This document shows positions 28,830-39,886 of a stretch of 64,000 bases of DNA, piece by piece. Position numbers and translations under genes: made by a program. The DNA comes from Pilatotrama ljubarskyi (taxonomy: Eukaryota; Basidiomycota; Agaricomycetes; Polyporales; Polyporaceae). The notes under the pieces were generated by a model, which was not told where the DNA came from, did no database searches, and was given only the letters and a program-made list of their open reading frames with translations. The stretch covers positions 224,520-288,519 of the forward strand of contig MU277705.1 of NCBI GenBank assembly GCA_022385805.1, in the 5' to 3' direction. Numbering within the stretch: position 1 is the first letter of the stretch; every line of letters begins with the position of its first letter.

Positions 28830-30077
28830 ATGCCTCTCGAAGCCACGCTCATCGTCATAGACAACTCAGAATACATGCGCAATGGCGACTACCACCCAAA
28901 CAGATTCCAGGCACAGTCAGACGCAGTCACCACCCTCTTCCAGACAAAGATCGACTCCAACCCAGAGAACACAGTCGGCTTCATGACCATGGCAGGCAAG
29001 GGGTCCGTCCTTCCGTCCTCGCTCTTGGAAACCAGTGTTTACCCATTCTGCATCGGCTAGACCAGAAGTGCTAGTCACGCACACAAAGGACCTCGGCCAA
29101 ATACTCGGCGCCATCCACTCTGCCCAGGACAAGATCGGCGGCGTAGCAGACATCCCAACAGCCATCGCAGTCGCACAACTCGCTCTCAAGCACCGTTCAA
29201 ACAAGAACCTCCGTCAGCGCATCGTCGTCTTCGTCGGCTCACCCCTCGAGGGTCAGGGCGCAGACGAGAAGTACATGGTCCGCCTCGCCAAGAAGCTCAA
29301 GAAGAACAACGTCGCCGTCGACTTCATCGCTTTCGGCGATGGCATCGAGGAGGGAGAGCGCAGCATACTCAAGACCTTCGTCGAGAACGCCAACTCGGGT
29401 GACAACTCGTACGCGGGCACATCCTTCGCTCTCTGCGCCACAACCGCGTCTGACCCCCGTCTCCAGCCATTACCTCGCCGTCCCGCCAGGTCCCCATCTA
29501 CTCTCAGACATGATCCTCAACTCCCCCCTCCTGGCCGGCGACCGTGGCATCCCAGAAGAGGCCATGGGCGACGTCGCATCAGGCGCGGCCGCCGGTGGAG
29601 GCGGCTTTGAGTTTGGTGTTGACCCGAGTCTCGACCCAGAACTTGCCATGGTGCGTCTTTCTGTCCAGCGGTCCATGATGGTCGACCGTTTACTAAGCGG
29701 GTATGACTGCGCTGTGCGCTTCCTAGGCACTGCGCATGTCGATGGAGGAAGAGCAAGCGCGTCAAGCTGCAGCAGCGCAGGCTGCTGCTGCACAGTCCTC
29801 ATCCGGCGCGGCGTCTTCATCTACACCTGCCCCTCCCACTGCGGCCTCATCCGCACCTTCAGCGCCTGCACCACAAGCCGCCGCCCCAGCTGCGGCAGCG
29901 ACTGCGCCGGAGGACGAAGAGGATGAGGAAGCAATGCTGCAGAAGGCGCTCGCGATGTCGCAGGGGCAGGACGTCGAGATGGCCGACCACGCCGCGGGCG
30001 GGGAGGAGGAGAGCGAGGAGGACGCGATCAAGCGTGCGATCGAGATGAGCATGAAGGGGCACGACCAGCAGCAATGA
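28830..30077 (+). CDS. RPN10: 26S proteasome ubiquitin receptor RPN10
   Basis: Subunit of the proteasome 19S cap that captures poly-ubiquitin. Four exons (28830-29002, 29061-29408, 29467-29650, 29727-30077) total 1,056 nt, 351 residues. The N-terminal VWA domain (to ~190) starts [20 protein letters not shown] and includes [33 protein letters not shown] and [10 protein letters not shown]. The C-terminal part has three ubiquitin-interacting motifs: [14 protein letters not shown] (~229-243), [13 protein letters not shown] (~300-312) and [12 protein letters not shown] (~331-342). They are separated by an Ala/Pro/Ser linker of low complexity. Yeast Rpn10 has one such motif and human S5a two, so the count of three is notable; each keeps the Ala-x-x-x-Ser core. 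Ends GHDQQQ. Divergent from actin; followed 286 bp later by NDUFB7 on the same strand. Confidence 0.95.
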
Positions 30078-30363
30078 GCTTGCGAGGTGTTTGTAGCAGC
30101 TGGTGTGGGATGAGGCGGCTGGTTCTTCGCGCTTTGAGACGACGCATGGCAACTGTTCATTTTCTGGACATCTCATAATGTACATCACCTTTACCCCCTC
30201 TTCCCTTACGGTCGTGGTATTGGATCTCGAAGCGCTTGTGAATGCTTGGGCGTCTAGAAGACCCTAACCCAACGTCCGCCGACGGTTCGAGGATGGTGTC
30301 GGAAGGCTCAGCACACTGCACACAACCGCACACGCTTAATACCTCCTCGCCGCTCACCACGAC

Positions 30364-30778
30364 ATGACTTCTGCGACAACGGCATCCCAGGCCGAGCTCA
30401 AGGCGGCGAAGGTTCCCCTTGGCTGGCGGGACCAGTGTTCTGCGTGCGTCCTTCGTTGTCATCTGCCGGGCCGCGCAGGCTTACGGTCGTGATCCCGTTG
30501 ATGGACGGGCAGGCTCCTCATCCCTCTGAATGTGTGCAGGAAGGAGAAGATGTATCTCCCCTGGGAGTGCGAGAATGAGCGGCATGCGTACGAGAAGTGA
30601 GTGCTCGACCGTTCCGTCGTTTCGCTAATCTGACGTCTGGTCATTCTACCAGGTGCCAGTACGAGGAGTGAGTGGCCCATCTATCTACTTTGCTTGGACT
30701 GCGTCACTGATAGTATGTAGCTACATGCGCCGGATGAAGGAGCTCTCGAAGCGCAAGCTTGAAGCCGCGGAGGAGTGA
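30364..30778 (+). CDS. Complex I subunit NDUFB7 (B18), twin CX9C protein
   Basis: Accessory subunit of mitochondrial NADH:ubiquinone oxidoreductase on the intermembrane-space side. Four exons (30364-30443, 30513-30596, 30653-30667, 30721-30778) total 237 nt, 78 residues. Two CX9C pairs are clear: CSALLIPLNVC and CENERHAYEKC, the mark of proteins imported and oxidised through the Mia40 pathway, with the NDUFB7-typical PLGWRDQC before and KCQYEDYMRRMKELSKRK after. Exon 3 is only 15 nt, and without it the second CX9C half and the following YEDY are lost. Small length is normal for fungal orthologues. It is convergent with SCO1, another mitochondrial inner-membrane factor, but there is no evidence of co-regulation beyond adjacency. 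Confidence 0.9.
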
Positions 30779-30966
30779 TGTATCCTTTCATCTGTTCTAC
30801 CCGCCGCTTTCATCGCAATTGCTTTGGTGCTCAGTGGTGACCCGCATCCAGGTGGAGTGAGTGCGCATAAGGTGTATCGGTGAGTGCGTGAGCGGGGAAG
30901 TGCGACTATGCGCTACGGGCGTGCGCGGAACGTAAGGTATCACTGTGTCCTACTGGTACGCCACAA

Positions 30967-32024
30967 CTATACCTTCCGACCGTACTCTCGCTCCCACCTC
31001 CCGACTTCCTTCTTTACACGCTCCACGACGTCGTCTACCGTGCTTGCCTTGCCGAAGGCATCGACGAACTGGCCGTTGGGGTCCATGAAGTAGAAGAAAA
31101 TGGAGTGGTCGACGAGATAGTCGTCACCGGGCTTGGCGTCGGGCGGGGTCGAAAAGTAGACGCGGTACGCCTTGCAGGTCGCCTTGAGCGTCGCGTAGTC
31201 GCCGGTGAGGCCGAGCAGGCGTGGGTGAAAGTCGGAGACGTAGCGCGCGACTTGGGACACGCTGTCACGCGCGGGGTCGACGGAGATGAAGATGGGCTGG
31301 ACGATAGGGCCGTACTCGCCGTCTGCGGGTGTGCGCGGGAGTGTCAGACCCGGATTCGAGTGAGAGGAGAGGGACGGAGGGACGGACCGAGCTTGTCGAC
31401 GGCTGCGCTCATCTTGTCGAGCTCCTCAGGGCAGATGTCGGGGCAGTTGGTGAAGCCGAAGTAGATGAGCGACCATTTCCCGAGGAGGTCCTTCTCGGTG
31501 AAGGTCTCGCCCTTATGAGTGGTCAGCGTGAAAGGCCCGCCGACCTGTGGACGGCCGACCACTTGGTCTTCGCGCTCTTTGCCTGCGTAAAGAGGCCTGC
31601 AGTAAGTTATCATCGAGAGGCAGAGGGATGGGACGGGGGCGTACGGCGTTGCTCGAGGAGTTTCTCCTTCTCGTTGCGGAAGTAGAAGAAGAGACCGATG
31701 CCGGTGGCCACGAACAGAACAGCAGCCTTTGGCGTGAACACCTGCGCCCGACAGCGTAAGAACAAACAGGGGACAGCGCGAGACGAAGTGGGGGAAGCGT
31801 ACCCCGACGGCAGTACGGTCGCGCTCTCCGGACGAGGTCTGCTGGGTCGGGTTCAGCTTCGGGTCTGGCGGAGCCTGCTGGGAGTAGTCTCTCCGAGCGC
31901 ATGTTCTTCCGGGTATCCTCGCCACGGAAATCGGTCTCGGAATAGCATGTCTGGCCGAGACACAGCGGCGAGAGGAGGAGGCGGATGCCCGGGAGCAGGC
32001 AGCGAGCAGGGAGGGGGCAGACAT
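30967..32024 (-). CDS. SCO1: SCO1-like mitochondrial copper chaperone for cytochrome c oxidase
   Basis: Delivers copper to the CuA site of COX2 in the inner membrane. Four exons (32024-31803, 31741-31645, 31582-31388, 31322-30967) total 870 nt, 289 residues. The start is an Arg/Ser-rich, acid-free presequence ([20 protein letters not shown]), followed by one membrane helix ([16 protein letters not shown], ~80-95) and the thioredoxin-like domain. Copper ligands are all visible: CPDIC (~152-156) within [17 protein letters not shown], and the distal His in [14 protein letters not shown] (~243). [10 protein letters not shown] between them is also family-typical. Exon 1 ends phase 0 and the short exon 2 carries the membrane helix. 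The upstream non-ATG opening at 32033 is ignored; the ATG at 32024 is used. Confidence 0.95.
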
Positions 32025-32296
32025 CAGGAACACCTAACCCTAGCACAGGTCTTCATGCCTATGTACTACGCAGACCGGGAGCCTGGCCGGGTCGAGCGTG
32101 GACTCGATGTTATTTCAGACTTCTCATATAACTTTCTCGTTGTACACTCAGTCACTACTGTACAATATGGGGGACGCTTCCAGTACACCTTTGCACCTAC
32201 TTGAACCTTTATATGACGAGCTCGCTCTGCATACTAATCCAACATGTGGAGTGCTCCAGGGCTAGCCTGAACTGACCCGGAGGCAGTACCGTGGGC

Positions 32297-33065
32297 CTAT
32301 GCCATGACACTCTTCATGGCGACGGAGCTCGTGACGATCTCGTCTACAACGGCTCGTTCTCGAGCGGAGTCCTTTGCGGCTTCCTTGACCGCTGGCTCAG
32401 CATTGAGCTTGTAGTACTAGAGACGCTTGTGAGTCCAAGGCTGCTTACTGTCTTCCCTCTGGGAGGAGCGCACCTTCTTCACGCTAGCCCAGTCTGTGAT
32501 CCGAGCAAGCTCGTCCAGTGGTGCGAGCGTGCCGTCGACGACGGAGACCATCCGCTGCTCGACGTTCTCTAGGTCGGGCGAGGATATCCGGACCACGATG
32601 AGCGAGGAGGTCGCGTCTGCGACACCATATCGTCGGATGGCTTCGGTGATCTAGTCATGGGAGAATGAGACTGAAAGCACTGCCGGTGCAGCCGTAGGGA
32701 GGATGTACGTTGTTGGTCGGGTTGAGAGTCCAAAGGATCTCGGAATGAACGGTCTTGGTACGCAGCGAACCCTGTGCGTGGGCCAGGATTGCCTGGTACA
32801 CTGCGGTCTGTAGGTGAAGCAGACTGCAGATCTGCCGTTCCGTCGGTTCAGCTGGAGAGGTTTGCGGACGGTGGGCACTCACGAGGCGGGCATCAATAAA
32901 CGCGAAATTGACGGCCTCGCGCTCGGTGTCGCCCTCTGGTCCTTCGAGCTGGCTTGCGCGCACGATGCGACTCCTCAGCGCCGCCGAGTTCGATACATCG
33001 GTAAAGAGGGCGATGTGTACCGTCGAGATTTGTGCAGGCAGATGGGAATATCGGAGTGTCTGCAT
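32297..33065 (-). CDS. CGI121: KEOPS/EKC complex subunit CGI121 (TPRKB-like)
   Basis: Small subunit of the KEOPS complex, which with Kae1, Bud32 and Pcc1 makes the tRNA base t6A; Cgi121 helps bring tRNA to the complex. Four exons (33065-32883, 32831-32709, 32650-32474, 32416-32297) total 603 nt, 200 residues. Recognised from STVHIALFTDVSNSAALRSR at the N-terminus, FAFIDARLICS, LLHLQTAVYQAILAHAQG, TKTVHSEILWTLNPTNN and ITEAIRRYGVADATSSLIVV, the same order and spacing as human TPRKB. The C-terminal 40 residues (after WASVKKYYKLNAEPAVKEA) extend beyond the core. Second exon start is placed at 32831 because only that acceptor restores DARLICS. Divergent from the PDI gene with 183 bp between ATGs. 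Confidence 0.92.
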
Positions 33066-33248
33066 GGCGGACGGAAGAGAACGAGCGCCGGCGACGGAGC
33101 AGAGAGAGCCACAGCACTCACTCCTCCTCTTCCGCCCTCCACCACCTCCTCCCCCTCCGTCCACTCTTGCTCGCCGTTCTCGCTGCTCTTGCTGGTGCTG
33201 CACACTCTTTGTCTTGTTATCTTCCCGGTTCTGCCGGCGCCGCCAATC
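33066..33248. promoter_or_regulatory. Very short shared promoter, CGI121 / PDI
   Basis: Only 183 bp separate the two start codons, so both 5' UTRs and core promoters must overlap or be tiny. The strand towards the PDI gene is pyrimidine-rich (CTCCTCCCCCTCCGTCC). No TATA element stands out. Confidence 0.55.
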
Positions 33249-35454
33249 ATGAGGCTCTTCTCCCTCGCCAGGCTCCCCTTCTCCCTCCTCGTCTCCTCCG
33301 TCATCCTCGCCTCCACCGCACTCCCTGTCGAGTCTTCTGAGACAGAGCTGTTGGTCCTCAATCCCGACAACTTCGAGTCTACCATATCCGACGGTGTCTG
33401 GTAAGCTTCCTTGATTGGCCATTCACAGACCGGTCACCCTGACCGTCCCTAGGTTTATCGAACACTTCTCCCCCTACTGTGGACACTGTCGGAGGTTCGC
33501 ACCCACCTGGAAGCAGCTCGTGGAGGAGACCGAGAAGAAGGCAGACCCTGGAATTCATCTTGCCCAGGTCAATTGCGCCGTGAACGGAGGTACGTCCCAT
33601 CCCCTGCTCCGGTCGCCGGTACGGCTGACGCTGATTGTCCGAGGTAGACCTTTGCAATAAGAACGGCGTCACTGGATACCCACAGATGAACCTATACCGG
33701 AATGGTCAATTCGTCGAAACATATACTCAGTCCAGGGAATTCGACCTGCTCACTGCATACCTCGACGCCCATGCCGAGCCCAGCAATCCGCCCGCTCCTG
33801 CGGCGACTGCCGCACCAGAACCCCAGATCGTCGAGAAGGACCTGCTTGCGGAGGAGCTTGTTCGCAGCAAACAGGACGTCAACCCCACCGGAACCGTCCT
33901 CTCGCTGGACGAGAAGACATTCAAACAGAACGTTGACAAGGGCGGCCTCTTCGTCAAATTCTTTGCGCCATGGTATGTGCAGTACCGACCGCGGCAGGTT
34001 GACGCGTATTAACACAGACAAGGTGCGGTCACTGCAAGAAACTCGCTCCCATATGGACGCAGCTCGGCAGCGCCATGCAGCACAAGCTCGCCATCGCGGA
34101 GGTCAACTGCGAAGAACACGGTGCGCTTTGCAAACAAGAAGGCATACTCGGATACCCCATGCTGGTCTACTACGGCGGCAAAGGCGCCGGCAAGACTGAA
34201 TATACCGGTGGGCGTAAGCTTGAGCAGCTGAAGGCATTCGCGGACAAGGTCTCTGGCCCGTGAGTGCTCTCTCCTCAGTAGTAATTCTCGCAGGTCACTC
34301 AACTCGTAACAGCGGCGTGCAAGAGCTCAAGTTCGGTGAGCTGGAGGGCCGCGTTGCGGAACATCCGGTACTATATCTGCTGCTACACAGCCCATCCGAC
34401 AAGGCCATATTCGTGAGTATCTCCTGTCTGGCGCGGATAAAGGCTCTGACCCTGTCCTTCAGAATCAAGTGATTGAGGCCTCGCACGTGCTCTTCGGTTC
34501 TCCGCCGCTCTTCACATCGACGTCCAGCTCGTTCTACGACCACTACAACATCAAGACTGGCACTGCAGCCATCGTCGCGCTCAAGGACCACGACCCGAAT
34601 GTGCCTGCTGCCGTCTACACCATCTCGCGGCCCGTATCTACTGTCGAAGAGAGACAGGCCCTCGTCGACTGGGTGTGTTGCATATACTACTCGATTCTTT
34701 CCCGCACGCTGACGATGACCTCGCAGCTCCTCCGCAACCGTTTACCGACTGCGCTGGAGCTCGACTCGGACAACTTCCAGGATGTCATGAACGCGCCGCA
34801 CTCGCCGCTTGTCGTCGTCGTCGCCACGCCGCAGCGCGATCTCAAGCAGACCGCGAAGGAGGTCAGCGAGCTGGCGCGCAAGTGGCGCGACGCGCGCGAG
34901 CAGGCGCCCGTCGTCTTTACTTGGATGGACGCGGATAAGTGGGACAGCTGGCTGAAGAGCATGTATGGCATCAAGGCCAGCAGTCTTCCCAGAGCCGTAG
35001 TGGCTAATCATTCGGTACGTCCGCGGTCGCGTCGGCGAATGCGAGGGGGTAGAGGAGGTACTCACCGGTATCGCAGAGTCTGCTGTACTATGACACGGAC
35101 CAGTTCGGGGAGACGATCAAGCTTACGTCTGCGAGCCTCTTCTCGGCCATAAACGGTGCAATGAAGGGGACCATCCCGTACAAGCACTCGGAAAATTCGG
35201 TCGAACGCCTTGCAAGGGTGAGTCTTGCGCATGGAACTTGCTGCTGTCGTGTGAAGGCTCATGCGTGGATGCAGTACCTGAACGACAAGCTCGTCTCCCT
35301 GGAGAGCTACGTCTCGGAAAATCCATGGCATACCGCTTTCTATGCTCTCGTTGTGCTGGGAGTGCTCGGCATGTTGGTCAGACGCCTGCTCACGGACACG
35401 GAAGACTATTCGAGAGAAGGGGGATATTTGCGCAAGGAGGGGCGTCTCGACTAG
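33249..35454 (+). CDS. Transmembrane protein-disulfide isomerase with two CGHC thioredoxin domains
   Basis: ER oxidoreductase that forms and reshuffles disulfides in secretory proteins. Nine exons (33249-33400, 33453-33589, 33648-33972, 34023-34259, 34313-34412, 34463-34672, 34727-35014, 35077-35217, 35275-35454) total 1,770 nt, 589 residues. A signal peptide (RLFSLARLPFSLLVSSVILA) is followed by thioredoxin domain 1 with SPYCGHCRRFAPTWKQL (~59), a Pro/Ala linker, then domain 2 with APWCGHCKKLAPIWTQL (~205). Both end with the cis-Pro block (GVTGYPQMNLY; GILGYPMLVYYGG). Two redox-inactive thioredoxin-like segments follow. A C-terminal membrane helix (TAFYALVVLGVLGMLV, ~548-567) and a short basic cytosolic tail (RRLLTDTEDYSREGGYLRK) make it TMX/Eps1-like rather than a soluble KDEL-type PDI. 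Splice joins all fall inside conserved blocks and keep frame. Confidence 0.93.
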
Positions 35455-35695
35455 TATGTACATTTTAGTAGGTCGTGTCGTGGCAGCAGTCGTCATGATG
35501 GGTAATGCATAAGATCGTCAGGCTGTATTCTAAATCTAATGCGACAGATGCAGGTATAAGATTAGTAATGCTACAGTAACGGTACTTCGGTCGGCGTTGC
35601 AAGGACTAGTGTACAGTGAGCGAGTGAAAGCATGATGCAGCAGAGCAGTCCATCACAACAACCAACGTGTAGGGTCCGGCCTACCACGGACCCGG
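35455..35695. other. Convergent 3' flanks (PDI / PPR)
   Basis: 241 bp between converging stops, relatively AT-rich (GTCAGGCTGTATTCTAAATC). Holds both 3' ends; no gene. Confidence 0.55.
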
Positions 35696-38600
35696 TCATG
35701 AGAAGGTCGGGCTCGTAGGGGTCGTGTCCGCTGATGCCCAAGGGGAAACAGACTCGTCGAGCATGATACCACTGATGCGCTGGTAGACGGCGGGAGGGAA
35801 CATCCGTGCCTGCAGCCGCTGTAGAAGAGCAAGCGCGCGGTCACGTTCGCCATTACCAAGCTCAGCCCGGACCATGGCCTCCCAGGTCGAAGGCTGGTGA
35901 AGGAATTGTCAGCACCGCGTGCGGCCGGATAGAACAAGCGCTACATACCTCGCGATAGACCGGAGCGTCAGCAGGTACTTGGGAAGCAGCCTGAGGCTTG
36001 TTTTGATGGGGTGCGTGGTTGTGAGGAGCTGCGACACCCTCCTGAGGATCCTGGAGCGATTCGAAGATCTCGCGAGAGCGAGCGATGTCACCCACGGAGG
36101 CGTAACCCTTGATGAGCAGGTTTGCGATGTACGCGGTCATGTGCACGCCGCTGGTGCGCAGGCGCTCGAGGTACGTCGGAACGAGGTCCATCCGGCGGAG
36201 TGTGACTAGGGTGTTGACGAGAGCTTCGTAGACGACTGCGTCTGGCATGGGTGGCCCGTTGGGATTCGTCGTAGGGTGGGTAGCGATGGAGTCGAAGATG
36301 GCAAGCGCCTGGTCCAGATCCTTCTGCACGCATCCCCAGGCGTTGATGAGAGCTGCCCAGTGAGTGCCCTGCACGGAGACGTTACGGTCGGCCACCAGGT
36401 CTTCGAAGACCTTCTGCATGGCCGGAAGGTCGATGGGCTCGATGCAGCCGTATGCATCAATGAGGAGCTGTAGGAGTTGTGAGTATGCGGTGTAAGGAGG
36501 AATGGCTGAGCCCATACCTTGTAAGTATGTGCAGTGGGTTGCACCTTCGCCTCGCGAAGAGCGTCGTAGTAGTGCAGTACACGTTCGCGGTCCGGTTTCG
36601 TGTGCGTGTACAGTTGCATCATCGTGTTGTAGGGCGGGACGCGGGGCTTGAAGGTCGGCTCGCTCGTCATCTCCTGGAACAGAAGCTCGGCAGAGGCAGC
36701 GTCGCCAACACGACAGCAGGCAGCAATGACCGCGCCGTATGTCACCGACGTAGGCTGAACGTTGCGCGCTTTCATGTCCTGGAAAAGGTGGAGAGCGTGG
36801 TCTGCCTTGCGCGCCTTGGCGAGTTTCGAGATGATGGTGTTGTACATGAAGATGTTCGGAACCACGCCGTAAGTCTGCGACTCTTGGTAGAGCGCCATGG
36901 CGTTCGAGGTGTCGTCCGTTGTGTCCTTCACGTTCAGGATGAGGGCGCCGTACGCGTCCGCGGAAGGCACACCGCCGTGCTGCAGGATGCGCTGCCGGTG
37001 AACGTGAGCAGCCTCCACATCGCCTGCATGTGCCAGACCAATGATCATGTGGTCCTCGATGAGGAACCAGCCAGATGTCTGCCATTGCTTCGGGTTTTCC
37101 AGCGAGCCTAGGACAGTTTGCGCGGTGTGGTAGAGATCCCGAATCTTCCCAGTCTCACCGAGGCGACCCAGGGCACTAATGAGCCGTGCGATGACAATAG
37201 ACCGCGGGTAGATCCCATGTTCTGCTCCGTCCCGGAATCGCTGGTAGGCCGCAAGGACAGCTGCCCTGTTGCCGCCGGGGAAGAACTCGCCGACCAGGTG
37301 ACTGTGTGCGCTATCGATGCGGGCGGAGGAGTTCTGAGAGATCGGCGTGGTGGGCGTGGCAGGAGTCTCGTTCCAGGAAGACGGGGTCTCGAAAGACTGA
37401 GCAGAAGTTTCGGAAGGAGACTGCTGGAGACGCTCGAGCTCGGCGTAGCGGGAGGCAAACGGCTCGCCCAGCTGAGCGAGAAGCCGGACGGAGTTGACGT
37501 CGCTCGACGACAAACTGCGGACAAGTTGGCCCTTCGCATGCTCGCTGAACTTGGTGATGTCGACGGAGTGCTGAAGGAGATCGTCGACGAGGGTGTTCAA
37601 CGAGGCCGTAGAATCAACGTCGCCGGCAAGGATGACGTCCAGGAGTGCCTCCCATTCCCTGACGGGAAGCGATAGGGCAGGGTTGTTCCTCTCAAGCGCG
37701 TATGCATTCAGGCATGCTTCTGAGAAGTCCGCGGAAGGGAGAGCGCCGACGTCCGTGAGGAGAGCCGAAAGGCGGAGCAAGTGGGACAGCGACACGCTGG
37801 ACACCCTGGAGGACAAGATGCCCGTTACCAGGTCGGTGACGAAGCGCCGTGTTCCTTCGATTCTCCACTGCGTCGTGGACGAGTCGAACGTTTCCTGAGC
37901 TTGACCGTAACGGAGCACCTCGAATTGACGAGAGGCAATACGCTCCGCCAGGTCAAGAGCCCGTTCGGCGTGTCCCCTGTTCCAATACTGCATCACGAGC
38001 CTCTCACAGAGAACACGGGAGGTCTCCCTCTGGAAGGTAAAGTGAACGCGGTCGACGTGCCAAGGGAGAACGTGTTCGGAGAGGAAGTCCAGCAATTCGA
38101 GCGCCTTGACTTGGTCGAGATCCGTGCGAGAGTCCATGAAGCGAAGGTTAGCAGCGAGCACAGAATCCCGATGGTCACTGAGGACAGAGGTGCCGTCTTG
38201 AGGAGCCTGATCAAGCCAGCGCACGAAGAGCCGGTTGAGTTCAGCGACCATACCCTCATCCGCCAAAGCATCGATCATGGCTGTCCAAGCTGCCTGGTCG
38301 GGGCGCCGGGGAAGATGAGCGGGTTCGTACGGATCCGTGGACGCGGATTCCTGCTGCTGAAGCATCCGCTCAAACCAGTTGAGAGCGGTGGGGACGTCGC
38401 CGAGCTGGCAAAACCCAGCAACCGCGCGGGAGAAGGTCGCAGACGAGGGTGGGGGGACGTCGGTCGCCCTGGAAGGCTGGCTAGTAGCGGTGTCCATCAT
38501 TTGCTCAAGGAGACCAAGCGCTTCCGAAGGCTGTCCGCAGCGGAAGTACGCGGCCAGCATCTCGTTCCATACGGCCATTTGAGAGGCGCGCTGGCAATCT

Positions 38601-39522
38601 CGGGGAGCGGGTATGGACGAGTCGCTCGCGATGGCGTCGAAAGACCACTGCACACGGTCAAGGCGGGACGCGTCCTTGAACCTCTGGAAGATGTTCTCCG
38701 CGCCGCGAACGTCGTTGGTGCTGGCGTAGGTAGCGATGAGGCTGATAAATGTCTGCGCGTCAGGGTCGATATCTGAACGATTCTCGAGGTGGGCGTAGAC
38801 AGCGTGAGCGGCATCGGCGTTCGAGTGTATCGCGCATGAGCGGAGCAGCTTGTTGTAGATGTGCAGAGGGAACTTGGAGTTGGGATTGACGGCCGCCGTC
38901 TGGAAGAGAGCGAAAGCAGACGCGAAATGAGAGTCACCTCTGAGGCTAGCGATGCGCTTCTCTTCCTCCTCGGCGTTCTCATACACAGCGGCACGGCGGC
39001 GCTTGCGGAGACGGGCCTCGGCGCGACATACGGCCTCGTAGTTTTCGAAGTCGCGGTCAGTGAGGGTGTTGATGAGAGTGGCATAGGTGCCAAAGCCGGA
39101 ACGGACAAGTTGTGACGCGTCAGAGGGTGAATCAGCGGCGACGTTCTGAGAACGCTGCTGGGAGGAGGGCGCGCGGAAGGCACTGAGCTTCTCTACGCGC
39201 TCTCGGACCTGGGTAGCGGACAGAGGGGAGCTCTGCTGCAAGGGCGGACAGTGAGCACGCTAGATGAGCGAGGACGCGAGGGCAAACTTACGGCTGGGGT
39301 GGAATGCAAGCGGGCACTCGTATGGAACTTGGAGGGACCGGGGCCGCTGTGAGCGCTTCCGCCCGAGGAGACGGAAGACCCCCAGCCTGTTACGGCGGTG
39401 GTCGGGCCAGAGGAGGACTGGAGTTGGAGGACATTGCGGAGAGTGTGTCCCGTCTGATTCTGGACGGCGACTACTGCGCGGGATGTGTGGTGGAAGAGGT
39501 GATTGGCGACCTTAGGAAGCAT
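35696..39522 (-). CDS. Large pentatricopeptide-repeat (PPR) protein, mitochondrial
   Basis: Four exons (39522-39292, 39235-36518, 36467-35949, 35893-35696) total 3,666 nt, 1,221 residues. Starts MLPKVANHLFHHTSRAVVAV, a basic amphipathic stretch without acidic residues, as expected for mitochondrial import. Many PPR units follow, e.g. FPLHIYNKLLRSCAIHSNAD, PDAQTFISLIATYASTNDVR, SVTYGAVIAACCRVGDAASA, PPYNTMMQLYTHTKPDRERV, HWAALINAWGCVQKDLDQAL. Repeats are densest in two blocks (residues ~170-350 and ~740-1130), separated by a less regular region. PPR proteins of this size in fungi handle specific mitochondrial mRNAs (stability, cleavage or translation); the target cannot be named from sequence. 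The gene is the last of the syntenic-looking block: a transposon arm begins 328 bp upstream of its ATG. Confidence 0.9.
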
Positions 39523-39849
39523 CGTAGCGGCGGCGGCGGCATGCAAGCCAGCTGCTGCCCGATTCGTGACCAAAGGCGGGTCGAGAGGCGACCAACGGCG
39601 GAGGGAGTGTCGGGAGCGGTGGAGAGAACGACGACGACGACGACGACGAGGGCGGCAGAGAGAAAACGGCGTCGAGTCGCGCTCATATTTCTCGCGCCGG
39701 TCCCGTCCTCGCGTCCCCTCGGCACGCGCTCTCCCGACTTCCTCCGATCCTCCCCGGCGCTCCGGCGCTGGCGTGGCCTCCGGCGGCAGAACGCAGACGA
39801 GCTGGCCCGCCCGGAAGTTACATACTACCCCACATATGCACAGGTGTAC
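39523..39849. promoter_or_regulatory. Promoter region of the large PPR gene, with (ACG)8 run
   Basis: 327 bp between the PPR start codon and the first transposon base. Contains a perfect (ACG)8 microsatellite at 39628-39651, in what is probably the 5' UTR. All upstream regulation beyond this has been replaced by transposon sequence. Confidence 0.5.
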
Positions 39850-39886
39850 CAGCTGTGTGCAAAACGATAGACCGCGCGGGCTTGCA

